Source of the DNA: Halomonas sp. BDJS001
GTDB taxonomy: Bacteria; Pseudomonadota; Gammaproteobacteria; Pseudomonadales; Halomonadaceae
Reading direction: 5' to 3'
DNA length: 64,000 bases
Assembly: GCF_026104355.1 (NCBI RefSeq)
Contig: NZ_CP110535.1
Coordinates: 1,984,001 to 2,048,000, forward strand
Both the position numbers and the translations under genes were made by a program. This document shows positions 15,345-23,540 of the stretch, in pieces (position 1 is the stretch's first letter; each line of letters opens with the position of its first letter). Under the pieces are notes generated by a model, which was not told where the DNA came from, did no database searches, and saw only the letters and a program-made list of their open reading frames with translations.

Positions 15345-15581
15345 TTCCCACTCCTTACCATGGCAGCGGTTGCTTGAGGCAAAGGCCCAAACCTCCCCAA
15401 ACCTCTCCACACCTCAGCTCTCATGTGCAATACAGGCGGCGGTGCGGGGTAGCCTTAACCTCGACTCATAGCTCAATCAGCAACTTTCCTCCATATTAGT
15501 AATGGGCCTGATATCAACGCGCTGATGTATATACGTTAGCTACTATATTAGCGATAGCCATAAAGCGAGAGGATTGCATCA

Positions 15582-16277
15582 ATGACAGGGACTAATAAAC
15601 CATCGATGGCAGCATTATTGAGTGATAACCGGGTAAGGATGCTCTTGGTCATCGCAATGATTGCGGTGGTCTGGGCCGTTCTGGCGCACAACATTGCAGG
15701 GTCGCGGGAAGACAGTATGGAAGCACTCGAAGCACGATTGGCCGAAACTGAGCGAGAGCATCAGCAGATTCAGGCGCAGATGACCGAGGTGGAAGCCGCA
15801 GAGCTAGACTTAGCGACATTGCAGCAGCGGATGAGCAACCTGGAAGTGGAACAAGCCGAAGCGGAAGCCGTGCTTGCATCGACAAGAGCCGACATTGCCA
15901 ATGCTCAAGAAGATTTGACCGCTTTAAGAGGCGAGCGTGAAACCCATGAAGAAGAAGTGGGCACCCTCAACGAACAAATAGACGAAAAAGAGAGCACCCT
16001 TGAGGAGTTGAATGAGGCCTACGCGGAGGTAGAAAAAGAGAAACAAGAGGCCGAAGCTGCCCGCGCTGCTGCTCAACAGTCTCGTCAAGACGCCGAAGAC
16101 GCCCGCAGCGAGGCTGAAGCAGACCTTGAAGCGCTCAACGCCGAGATTGAAGAGGCCAATACTCAACTTGCCGCAGCGAGAGAACAGATAAGTGATTTAG
16201 AAGAGACCCGTGAAGCGCTCACCGTTGAAATCACCTCGCTCGAAGTGATGCGCGACGAAGCGCAAACGCCTGAGTGA
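15582..16277 (+). CDS. Membrane-anchored coiled-coil protein
   Basis: 231 residues: short N-terminal cytoplasmic part, one hydrophobic helix (VRMLLVIAMIAVVWAVLAH, about 18-36), then about 190 residues of almost unbroken, glutamate-rich coiled coil. I do not recognise a named family; length and layout resemble structural or tethering proteins such as the periplasmic TolA/EzrA-like coiled coils. No enzymatic motif. SD AGAGG precedes the ATG; an upstream gap of about 240 bases holds nothing recognised. Confidence 0.8.
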   Translation: MTGTNKPSMAALLSDNRVRMLLVIAMIAVVWAVLAHNIAGSREDSMEALEARLAETEREHQQIQAQMTEVEAAELDLATLQQRMSNLEVEQAEAEAVLASTRADIANAQEDLTALRGERETHEEEVGTLNEQIDEKESTLEELNEAYAEVEKEKQEAEAARAAAQQSRQDAEDARSEAEADLEALNAEIEEANTQLAAAREQISDLEETREALTVEITSLEVMRDEAQTPE

Positions 16278-16301
16278 TTTACAGCCTTAACGAATAGTAC
16301 T

Positions 16302-16537
16302 TTGCAGCGAAGAAATCTGGACGTGTCTCCCCGCTACTTTAACGAGGAGGTTCTCGACGATATCTACCGCTCCGCCAAGGAGGGGTAGATTCGCTAGAGC
16401 TTCATGCCGAGCTGGATTATGTCCGCCTGTTTGTGAACTACGATAACGACCGGCTCCTTGGAATGGGTAGCGTTGATAAACGCGACGAGCGGCACGCCTG
16501 CGAAGCACCTTACACTCTCCTCATGCACGTTTCTTAA
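16302..16537 (+). pseudogene. Possible decayed coding relic
   Basis: Two consecutive plus-strand pieces in different frames look protein-like: VSPRYFNEEVLDDIYRSAKEG then stop, and LELHAELDYVRLFVNYDNDR followed by LLGMGSVDKRDE. I do not recognise the parent family. It may be a relic or chance; nothing else is seen between 16278 and 16555. Confidence 0.25.
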
Positions 16538-16555
16538 TCTAGGCGACACCATCCG

Positions 16556-17353
16556 ATGCATCGGCGATTTCTATTACCTGTTTTTCTCTTGGGGCTGATG
16601 GCCTCTTTGGCTGGCTGCGGGGAAACGCCCACTGGGCGCTCCCAATTGGCGTTAGTACCGAACGCGTTAATGGCTGACATGGGGGAAGACGCTTTTAATC
16701 AGCTACGCAATAGCCAGCCGATCAATCGCGATACGCAGGCTAATCAATTGGTGCAGTGCGTGGCAGAAAAAGTGGTGGCTGGCGCTGAGGCGAGCTACCC
16801 AGGTCTCGCTTTCCCTGAACGCTGGGAAGTGGTGGTATTTGAGGATGCTTCCCCCAATGCGTTTGCTCTGCCGGGTGGACGCATCGGGGTGCACAGCGGG
16901 CTACTGCGAGTGGCTGAGACGCCAGCCCAGCTAGCGGCGGTGATTGGCCATGAGGTTGGTCATGTGTTGGCGGATCATGGCAATGAGCGGCTTACCCAAC
17001 AGCTTGGCATTAGAGCCGTGCTCTTGGTGGTGGGTTTATTAGGGGAGGAGGAATTTGGCAACCAGCAGTTAATGCAGGCCTTGGGGATCGGCGCCCAGTT
17101 GGGTATTAGCCTGCCTTTCAGCCGCACCCATGAAGAGGAAGCGGATTTGATGGGCCTAGAGATTATGGCGCGTGCGGGGTTTGACCCGCAGCAGAGTGTG
17201 GCTCTGTGGCGAAATATGGCTGCAGCCGGTGGCGCTCAGCCCCCTGAATTCCTCTCTACGCACCCCGCCCATGAATCCCGCATTCGGGCACTACAGCAAG
17301 GGCTGGAAAAGGCCACGGCCAGTTATCGTACGGTTACGCCTGCTAAATGTTGA
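16556..17353 (+). CDS. M48-family metalloprotease lipoprotein
   Basis: 265 residues with a lipoprotein signal (LMASLAGC, lipobox cysteine 21). The zinc motif HEVGH is at 132-136 and the third ligand region EEEADLMGLE follows; ASPNAFALPGGRIGVHSGLL is the hallmark segment of M48C/Oma1-YcaL-LoiP-like proteases. Predicted to act at the outer-membrane periplasmic face in envelope protein quality control. No TPR domain, so it is the short YcaL/LoiP type rather than BepA. Confidence 0.92.
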   Translation: MHRRFLLPVFLLGLMASLAGCGETPTGRSQLALVPNALMADMGEDAFNQLRNSQPINRDTQANQLVQCVAEKVVAGAEASYPGLAFPERWEVVVFEDASPNAFALPGGRIGVHSGLLRVAETPAQLAAVIGHEVGHVLADHGNERLTQQLGIRAVLLVVGLLGEEEFGNQQLMQALGIGAQLGISLPFSRTHEEEADLMGLEIMARAGFDPQQSVALWRNMAAAGGAQPPEFLSTHPAHESRIRALQQGLEKATASYRTVTPAKC

Positions 17354-17420
17354 GTTTCCTGAACACGCCACCAACGCTTGCTGTCGAAGCATAACCAAGC
17401 CTCGCTAGGTACGCTCTGCT

Positions 17421-17822
17421 ATGCCTTCCACGTTATTTCTCCTCATCGCCGACATCATTCTCATTCTACACGTGCTGTTTGTGGCCTTCGTGGTGTTAGG
17501 CCTGGTCACAATTTACGCAGGCTATTTCTTCAACTGGCGGTGGGTTCGCAATAAAACCTTCCGCATCGTACATCTTTGCGCCATTGGCTATGTGGTGGTT
17601 CAGGCTTGGCTCGGGGTGGTTTGCCCGTTAACCACCTGGGAAATGGCGCTGAGGGCAGAGGCAGGCGCCGTCACCTATTCGGGCTCATTTATTCAGTACT
17701 GGCTGCATAGCCTGCTCTATTTCACTTTGCCGGAGTGGGTGTTTGTGGTGGTGTACACGCTATTCGGTAGCCTGGTGTTGGCCAGTTGGTTTGTGGTGAA
17801 GCCTCGTCAGCACTCTTCCTAG
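17421..17822 (+). CDS. DUF2784 membrane protein
   Basis: 133 residues with four hydrophobic segments. IADIILILHVLFVAFVVLG near the N-terminus, WRWVRNKTFRIVHL, VVQAWLGVVCPLTTWE and the FIQYWLHSLLY segment match the DUF2784 family, of unknown function. Inner membrane. The stop is 51 bases before the SixA-CHAD gene. Confidence 0.85.
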   Translation: MPSTLFLLIADIILILHVLFVAFVVLGLVTIYAGYFFNWRWVRNKTFRIVHLCAIGYVVVQAWLGVVCPLTTWEMALRAEAGAVTYSGSFIQYWLHSLLYFTLPEWVFVVVYTLFGSLVLASWFVVKPRQHSS

Positions 17823-17875
17823 AAGATGGGCGTGTACTAAACTTTGCGTATCATACTGTGCTTGGGAGCGAACCC

Positions 17876-19246
17876 ATGCGGCACCTATACCTAATGCGGC
17901 ACGCCAAAGCTAAACAGCCCAGTGGCGACATGACCGACCACCAACGGCCGTTGCGAAAGCGTGGCAAACGTCAGGCAGCGGCGATGGCGCATGTGCTTCA
18001 GCACTGGCAAGCGTTAGAAGGGGGGATTTACGTCAGTACAGCGGCTCGCACGCGGGAAACCTTCGATGAGATCGCAGGCCAACTGCCTGATCATACCCTG
18101 GTCAACCAGGTTCACTTCGATGAAGACCTTTATACGTTCGATGGTGCCGGGCTGCAGGCCTGGCTCGACTCGTTGCCAAACGAAGCCGAAAGGGTGCTGG
18201 TGATTGGGCATAACCCTGCGCTGCATGATCTGGCTCGTTGGCTCGACAAGGCTGCGCCGCATTCACTGCCCACCGGGAGCGTGCTGTATTTCACGCTGTC
18301 CGGCTCTTCTTGGAAAAGCGCGGGGCATAACGGAGCCAAACTGGCAGGGTTCCTGACCCCGGAAACGGCCAGCTATCCTCTTTTTCAGCGCCTTGCCCCC
18401 CAACCACCCAAACGCAATAACGACACCGCCAGCCGTATTCGTGACATGCTGGAGCACCAGTATCAGATGATCCGTGCCTTGGAAGCCGGTGTCATCGCAG
18501 GCATTGATCCTGAGTTCCTGCACCAGTACCGGGTTAATCTGCGTCGTAGCCGGGCAGTGGGTGAATCCGTGCGCGCCATTACCCGAGTGCCTGGCCTGAA
18601 AAAGATGCTTAAGCGGCTCAAGCAACGTGCCCAGGCTACCAGTGACCTGCGTGATATTGATGTGTTTCTGGAGGATATAGCCAAGACGCCCCCGCCGCTC
18701 ACTCCTGGTAGTCGCCAGGGATTGATGCAGTGGCTCCAGGCTTGCCAGCGGGAGCGCCACCAGGCGCTATGTCAGCAGTTAAATGCACCGGCGTATGCTG
18801 AGGAGATGCAGGCATGGCAGCACTTTATCGCTTCCGATGACGTTGGGAAGGCGCTTTCGAAACTCACGCCAAAGCGTATCCGTACGGTACTGAATGAGCG
18901 TATCGCACGCCACGATGAAGACCTGGCGGCACTCTCGCTGGATACCCATGACACCGAGTTCCATGAACTGCGGAAGGGCGTGAAGCGGATTCGTTACCTG
19001 GCTGATCTGAATCCAGAGACCCCTGAGCCGTTTCTATCTCAATTGAAGCACCGCCAGCGCCTGCTCGGCGAGTATCAAGACCTGTGTTCCCGTCAGGCCT
19101 GGCTGGATGCCTTTGGCGCAAGCCCCGATAACGACCCGCAGCAACAGCAGGAGTGTGTTCAGTGGCGTGATTCGTTAGAGAAGCCGAAGCTTGTGCTGCG
19201 CAAAGAAGTATTGGCGTTGGAACCTATGGCCAACGTGTCCCCGTAA
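17876..19246 (+). CDS. SixA-type histidine phosphatase fused to a CHAD domain
   Basis: 456 residues from ATG 17876; the in-frame upstream extension has no SD and overlaps the previous gene. Residues 1-155 form a histidine-phosphatase domain: LYLMRHAKAKQP (catalytic RHAK), VSTAARTRETF, and VIGHNP with the second histidine. SixA in E. coli dephosphorylates phosphohistidine proteins of the nitrogen PTS. From about 185 to the end is a CHAD domain (helical, with HQYRVNLRRSRAVGES and FHELRKGVKRIRYL repeats of conserved His/Arg/Lys), a polyphosphate-binding fold. The fusion suggests a phosphatase recruited to or regulated by polyphosphate; that is inference. Confidence 0.88.
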   Translation: MRHLYLMRHAKAKQPSGDMTDHQRPLRKRGKRQAAAMAHVLQHWQALEGGIYVSTAARTRETFDEIAGQLPDHTLVNQVHFDEDLYTFDGAGLQAWLDSLPNEAERVLVIGHNPALHDLARWLDKAAPHSLPTGSVLYFTLSGSSWKSAGHNGAKLAGFLTPETASYPLFQRLAPQPPKRNNDTASRIRDMLEHQYQMIRALEAGVIAGIDPEFLHQYRVNLRRSRAVGESVRAITRVPGLKKMLKRLKQRAQATSDLRDIDVFLEDIAKTPPPLTPGSRQGLMQWLQACQRERHQALCQQLNAPAYAEEMQAWQHFIASDDVGKALSKLTPKRIRTVLNERIARHDEDLAALSLDTHDTEFHELRKGVKRIRYLADLNPETPEPFLSQLKHRQRLLGEYQDLCSRQAWLDAFGASPDNDPQQQQECVQWRDSLEKPKLVLRKEVLALEPMANVSP

Positions 19247-19334
19247 CAACGTAATCAGGTAGCCTTGTCGCCAATCGTTACGCGATATATGATTCGTATA
19301 TGCTTCATATTCGTTTCATATATTAGGTGGTGTG

Positions 19335-19541
19335 ATGGGTATCGTTAAGATCAATGACCAGTTGCATGAGGATATTCGCAAGGCAAGCACTGTCATGGTG
19401 CGCTCAATCAATGCCCAGGCAGAGTACTGGATAAAGGTGGGCATGCTGGCTGAGGCCAATCCGGGAATGACCTTCTCTGACATCATGCGTGAGCAAATGA
19501 AGCAAGCCGACGTTGAAGTAAGGAAGGTGGTCGGTGAGTGA
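19335..19541 (+). CDS. ParD-like antitoxin-family protein
   Basis: 68 residues from ATG 19335 (AGGTGG upstream; a GTG one codon earlier is possible). KINDQLHEDIRKASTVMVRS followed by INAQAEYWIKVG is the ribbon-helix-helix-like pattern of the ParD_like family (pfam11903). It overlaps the following methionine aminopeptidase gene by 8 bases, so the two are translationally coupled. No ParE toxin is present. It may repress its own operon or bind the aminopeptidase. Confidence 0.8.
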   Translation: MGIVKINDQLHEDIRKASTVMVRSINAQAEYWIKVGMLAEANPGMTFSDIMREQMKQADVEVRKVVGE

Positions 19542-20325
19542 GCTGACGCTAAAAAGCGAGGAGGAGTTGCGTTTGATGCGGGAAGCCGGACGGCTACTCG
19601 GATTGGCGTTCAGTCATCTCGACCAACGGATAGCGCCCGGCGTATCCACCATGGCTATTAACGATTGGGCCGAGCGTTATATCGTCGATCAATTGCAGGC
19701 TCGCCCGGCCAGTAAGGGGCAATACGATTACCAGTACGTATTGAATGCCTCAGTCAACCACGTGGTGTGCCATGGCATTCCATCCGACAAGCAAATACTC
19801 AAACCAGGCGATATCGTCAATGTCGACATTACCCTGGAGAAAAACGGCTTTATTGCTGACTCCAGCAAGATGTATCTGATTGGCGATGTGACTCCCTATG
19901 CCAAGCGCCTGGTCGATAAAACCTACGAGGCCATGTGGCTAGGAATACAAGCGGTTAAGCCCGGTGCCACGTTGGGTGATGTAGGCTACGCAATTCAGCA
20001 ATATGCCGAAAAGTACGGCTACTCTGTTGTACGTGAGTATTGCGGCCATGGAATTGGTCGGGAAATGCATGAAGAGCCTCAGGTGCTGCATTACGGGAAG
20101 AGAGGCAGAGGCTTAGTGTTAAAAGAAGGGATGGTATTTACCATTGAGCCGATGATTAATCAGGGCAAGGCGAAAATAAAAACCAAGCGGGATGGCTGGA
20201 CGGTGGTGACCAGTGACAAGAAATTGTCTGCCCAGTGGGAGCATACAGTGGCAGTCACATCCTCTGGTGTCGAAGTGCTAACCCTCCGCGATGACGAGTG
20301 CCTCCCTATTGAGATTAACCAATAA
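19534..20325 (+). CDS. map: Type I methionine aminopeptidase, ParD-linked paralogue
   Basis: 263 residues, starting at GTG within the 3' end of the ParD-like gene. Metal ligands expected for M24A enzymes are visible: VNHVVCHGIPSD, VNVDITLEKNGFIADSS (two Asp), YCGHGIGREMHEEP (His), FTIEPMIN (Glu) and SAQWEHTVAVT (Glu). It removes N-terminal methionine from nascent proteins. Coupling to a ParD-like protein marks it as the accessory rather than the rpsB-linked housekeeping copy. Confidence 0.9.
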   Translation: MSELTLKSEEELRLMREAGRLLGLAFSHLDQRIAPGVSTMAINDWAERYIVDQLQARPASKGQYDYQYVLNASVNHVVCHGIPSDKQILKPGDIVNVDITLEKNGFIADSSKMYLIGDVTPYAKRLVDKTYEAMWLGIQAVKPGATLGDVGYAIQQYAEKYGYSVVREYCGHGIGREMHEEPQVLHYGKRGRGLVLKEGMVFTIEPMINQGKAKIKTKRDGWTVVTSDKKLSAQWEHTVAVTSSGVEVLTLRDDECLPIEINQ

Positions 20326-20522
20326 CGACCATGTCCCCTCCTCCTTCATTTAAGCGCCCTGTATGTTTAAGGATCGTAGCCTGAAATCGATCTGGCGAAG
20401 CACATCAGGTGCGTTAAGCTGAAATGGTGGGTGCTACATAGATAGGCATGCTTTCCCTTGCATGGTGTCTATGATTCACCTATTCCATATCGCTTAACAG
20501 CTAAATGAAAAGGATGTCTACG

Positions 20523-21829
20523 ATGGCGAAAAAACCGACAGGTAAAGGCAATACGCCAGCGGGTGAGTCACTCGCCACTGTTTCATGCGGCACCGAAAAA
20601 CTGTTATTGGCAGCCCTCGAGCGGGGCGGTAGCTGTCTTGAAACCGGGCGCTTTTTGATCAGTTACCGTGAGGGGCGGGTAGAAGAAGGCATTAAGTCGC
20701 TGAAAGCCCAGAAATTTCGGGTCGCTGATGCACGAGATTTTAGCGATCAAGCCGTTAGTCTGGAAGATGCCGGAGATGCCGAGGCAATGGTATTTCCGGA
20801 GCTTGGAGTGGCACTGGTAGGCGGCGATGCTCTTCAGCAGCATGGCATGAGTGCGCTGGGTAAGGTCGCCGCGGATAGCCCCATCGAAATTATTGAGCCA
20901 GAGTATTTCGCCTTTTCTGAAAATTCTGAATATCTACGGGGTTTTTGCGGGCAGCCAGCACCATCGCTCGTGATCTTGGCGTTGAGCTGGATTTGGAAGA
21001 AGGCGAAGAGAACCTTGAAGAGGACGCCTTTCGGCCAACTTGGGGGCTAAAACGCTGTAAGGTGCCGCAAAGTAGCTGGAGTGGCGCGGGTATAAAAGTC
21101 GCCGTTCTGGATACCGGGATGGATCTTGGCCACCCGGATTTCGAGGGCAGGGAGTTCGTTACCCGCTCATTTGTAGGGGAGCCGGTTCAGGATATTAACG
21201 GGCACGGTACTCACTGTATCGGCACGGCCTGTGGCCCCCAGGCGCCCGGTGAAAACACGCAGCGTTACGGGATCGCGTATGAGGCGCAGGTCTTCGTCGG
21301 CAAGGTGCTGACCAACTCGGGCAGCAGTACCGGGGCGGGCGTGCTCGCTGGCCTGAACTGGGCCATCGCCAACCGGTGTGAAGTGATCTCTATGTCGCTT
21401 GGCAGCCAGAGCCCGGTGCAGGCCGCCTACACCCATGCTGGTGAAGCGGCGCTGCGTAATGGGTGCCTCGTTATCGCTGCAGCGGGCAATTCTGCAACCA
21501 ATACAGGGGCGCCTGCCAACTCACCTACCGTGATGTCGGTGGCCTCCCTGGATCCGAACCTGAAACCCTCTAGCTTCTCCAATCATGGCAAGATTGAGAT
21601 TGCCGCGCCTGGGCGCGATATTCTCTCCTCATGGCCCCGGCCCACCCGCCATAAAACGATCAGTGGCACCAGCATGGCGACGCCACATGTGGCAGGCTGC
21701 GCCGCACTCTGGGCAGAGTCCGACTCCTCGCTTCGGGGAAGGAAGCTCTGGGAGCAACTGGTGGCTTCAGCGCGGCGCCTGCAGTTTGCCGATTCCCGCG
21801 TGGGAGCAGGGTTGGTGCAAGCGCCCTAA
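20523..21829 (+). pseudogene. S8 subtilisin-like serine protease, one-base frameshift
   Basis: Two frames together make a complete subtilase of about 435 residues. Frame one (20523-) gives a prodomain ending ENSEYLRGF; the next frame continues LRAASTIARDLGVELDLEEG and carries the full triad: VAVLDTGMD (Asp), NGHGTHCIGTA (His) and SGTSMATPHVAG (Ser), plus AAAGNS (oxyanion Asn). Restoring one T in the T5 run at 20942-20946 joins them. ATG 20523 has AAAGG upstream. No signal peptide is visible, so it may be cytosolic. Pseudogene, assembly error or slippage are all possible; a small partner gene follows. Confidence 0.8.
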
Positions 21830-21898
21830 TGTTAGACGACGCGCTGGGCCGGTGCTCCTTTCTGGCCGCCCAGCGCTCTTACTATGGAGATATGTCAG

Positions 21899-22138
21899 AT
21901 GCCAACGGTAGCGCTATGGTTGATCACTATTTCCAGCGATCAACCGATAAATGAAATGGCCACGCGCCTCAGCGCTGAAGGGTTAACCATCCAGGAGGTG
22001 CTGGAGGAGATCGGCTGTATTACCGGCTCGGCTGACGATGCCACGGCGGAACGGCTGAAAAAGATCAAAGGCGTAGTGGATATAGCACCTGATATGCAGC
22101 TCGATATAGGGCCGCCAGGCTCTGAGGAGACTTGGTAA
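21899..22138 (+). CDS. Small protein downstream of subtilase, possible I9-like inhibitor
   Basis: 79 residues from ATG 21899 (GGAG upstream), 69 bases after the protease stop. MPTVALWLITISSDQPINEM and KKIKGVVDIAPDMQLDIGPP give an alternating beta-alpha-beta pattern with a closing strand, as in the ferredoxin-like fold of subtilisin propeptides and I9 inhibitors. No family is recognised with certainty. Its place next to an S8 protease suggests an inhibitor or chaperone; this is inference from fold pattern and position. Confidence 0.6.
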   Translation: MPTVALWLITISSDQPINEMATRLSAEGLTIQEVLEEIGCITGSADDATAERLKKIKGVVDIAPDMQLDIGPPGSEETW

Positions 22139-22195
22139 GTTCAGTCAATATTTCACTGGGCTTGATGAGCAGTATGGTTTTAGTGGAGACGTAAC

Positions 22196-22681
22196 ATGAC
22201 TACCCCCGCAAAGAACACTGTTTGCCTTTGGTACGATGGTGGTGCAGAAGAGGCAGCGCGCTTTTACGCTGGCACCTTTCCTGATTCGTTTGTCAGGGCG
22301 GTTCATCAAGCACCGGGGGACTTTCCTTCGGGTAAGCAAGGTGATGTATTGACCGTCGAGTTTACCGTGATGGGCATTCCGTGCCTTGGCCTCAACGGCG
22401 GGCCTGGGGTTACGCACAATGAGTCATTCTCTTTTCAGGTCTCAACGAATGACCAAGGCGAAACGGATCGCTATTGGAATGCCATTGTTAGCAATGGTGG
22501 CGAGGAAAGCGCCTGTGGCTGGTGCAAGGATAAATGGGGAATATCGTGGCAGATAACGCCTGCTGTGCTGATTAAAGCCGTTACCAATCCTAATCCTGCC
22601 GTCGCTAAGCGCGCATTCGACGCGATGATGCAGATGAAAAAAATCAACATTGCTGAGATCGAAGCAGCCATTCACGGTTAA
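22196..22681 (+). CDS. VOC-superfamily protein (PhnB-like, 3-demethylubiquinone methyltransferase fold)
   Basis: 161 residues. NTVCLWYDGGAEEAARFYAG, TVEFTVMGIPCLGLNGGP and CGWCKDKWGISWQITP are typical of pfam06983 proteins, often annotated as PhnB-like or 3-demethylubiquinone-9 3-methyltransferase. No SAM site is present, so the methyltransferase name should not be taken literally. Function unknown; cytosolic. SD GGAGACGTAAC precedes the ATG. Confidence 0.88.
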   Translation: MTTPAKNTVCLWYDGGAEEAARFYAGTFPDSFVRAVHQAPGDFPSGKQGDVLTVEFTVMGIPCLGLNGGPGVTHNESFSFQVSTNDQGETDRYWNAIVSNGGEESACGWCKDKWGISWQITPAVLIKAVTNPNPAVAKRAFDAMMQMKKINIAEIEAAIHG

Positions 22682-22763
22682 GATATTGAGTAAGCTAGAC
22701 GATCATCATCCGCTTGGTGCTGGCCATGGGGGTCTTTACCACAGCTAATTACCTCTTCAAGTT

Positions 22764-23528
22764 TTATAACGCATCTAACACATCAAAGTGATCGCAGTTA
22801 GCTATATCCACGAGCTCGACTTGGATATGGCTAGTCTTTAACGCTGCAACAAAATCGTGCGCTTGTTGCCGAAAAGTAGGTGGATCGTTTTTGGCGATGA
22901 CCACTTGGCATGAGGGTAGTTTGCTCAAATCGGCAAATATAGGACTTAACGCAAGTGCTTGGGTTGAAGTGAGCTCCAGCGCTTCGTTAACGTAGGTATC
23001 CACCAATGGCGTTAGGTCATAAACGCCGCTAACCAGTATCAATTTATCAATGGGTATGTCACCCCTGGCGGCGACCCAGTAAGCCAACTGGGCACCGGCG
23101 CTATGGCCCCCTAATACAATAGACCACACGCCACCGTTATCCGCGAGAGCGTTACATGCCGCCGCAATCCCCTCAAGGCATTGGCTCACCATAGTGTTAA
23201 TGGACGTTTCCGGTGCTAAGCCGTAACCCAGGGAGGCGAAAGCCATACCACTGGCCAAGTAGCGTTCAGCCAGAAAGTCCGTCGCGGTGTTATCCAGCGC
23301 CTGCCAGTAGCCGCCGTGAATAAATAGCATCAATGACCAAGGGCCCATGGTGTTTTCAGGGATAAACAGGTTGAGACGGGCCGCCGGATCTTCATCGTAG
23401 CGCAGGGTAATCGGCTGGTGGCGTGCCACCAGGTCACTACCTAAAGCGGCCTGGTGCGTTAAAGTGGCTTCATAATCCCGAGCGAAATAGCTCGGCGAGT
23501 AGGCGAGGTTCAGGGGTGTTTCAGTCAT
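22764..23528 (-). CDS. Alpha/beta hydrolase, probable kynurenine formamidase
   Basis: 254 residues from ATG 23528 (AGAGG upstream). HGGYWQ (oxyanion hole) and GHSAGAQLA (nucleophile elbow) are typical of BD-FAE/esterase-like kynurenine formamidases; the acid/His region is DPPTF and CDHFDVLDAL. It is the third gene of a kynA-kynU operon, 12 bases after kynU, so the likely reaction is N-formylkynurenine to kynurenine. This differs from the metal-dependent KynB fold; general esterase activity is the alternative. Confidence 0.85.
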   Translation of the reverse strand: MTETPLNLAYSPSYFARDYEATLTHQAALGSDLVARHQPITLRYDEDPAARLNLFIPENTMGPWSLMLFIHGGYWQALDNTATDFLAERYLASGMAFASLGYGLAPETSINTMVSQCLEGIAAACNALADNGGVWSIVLGGHSAGAQLAYWVAARGDIPIDKLILVSGVYDLTPLVDTYVNEALELTSTQALALSPIFADLSKLPSCQVVIAKNDPPTFRQQAHDFVAALKTSHIQVELVDIANCDHFDVLDAL

Positions 23529-23540
23529 CACGTACCTCTA

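Noticed and set aside
22196-22681. 3-demethylubiquinone 3-methyltransferase function
   Set aside because: The protein is a VOC-fold family member without a SAM-binding motif; the database-style name is misleading.
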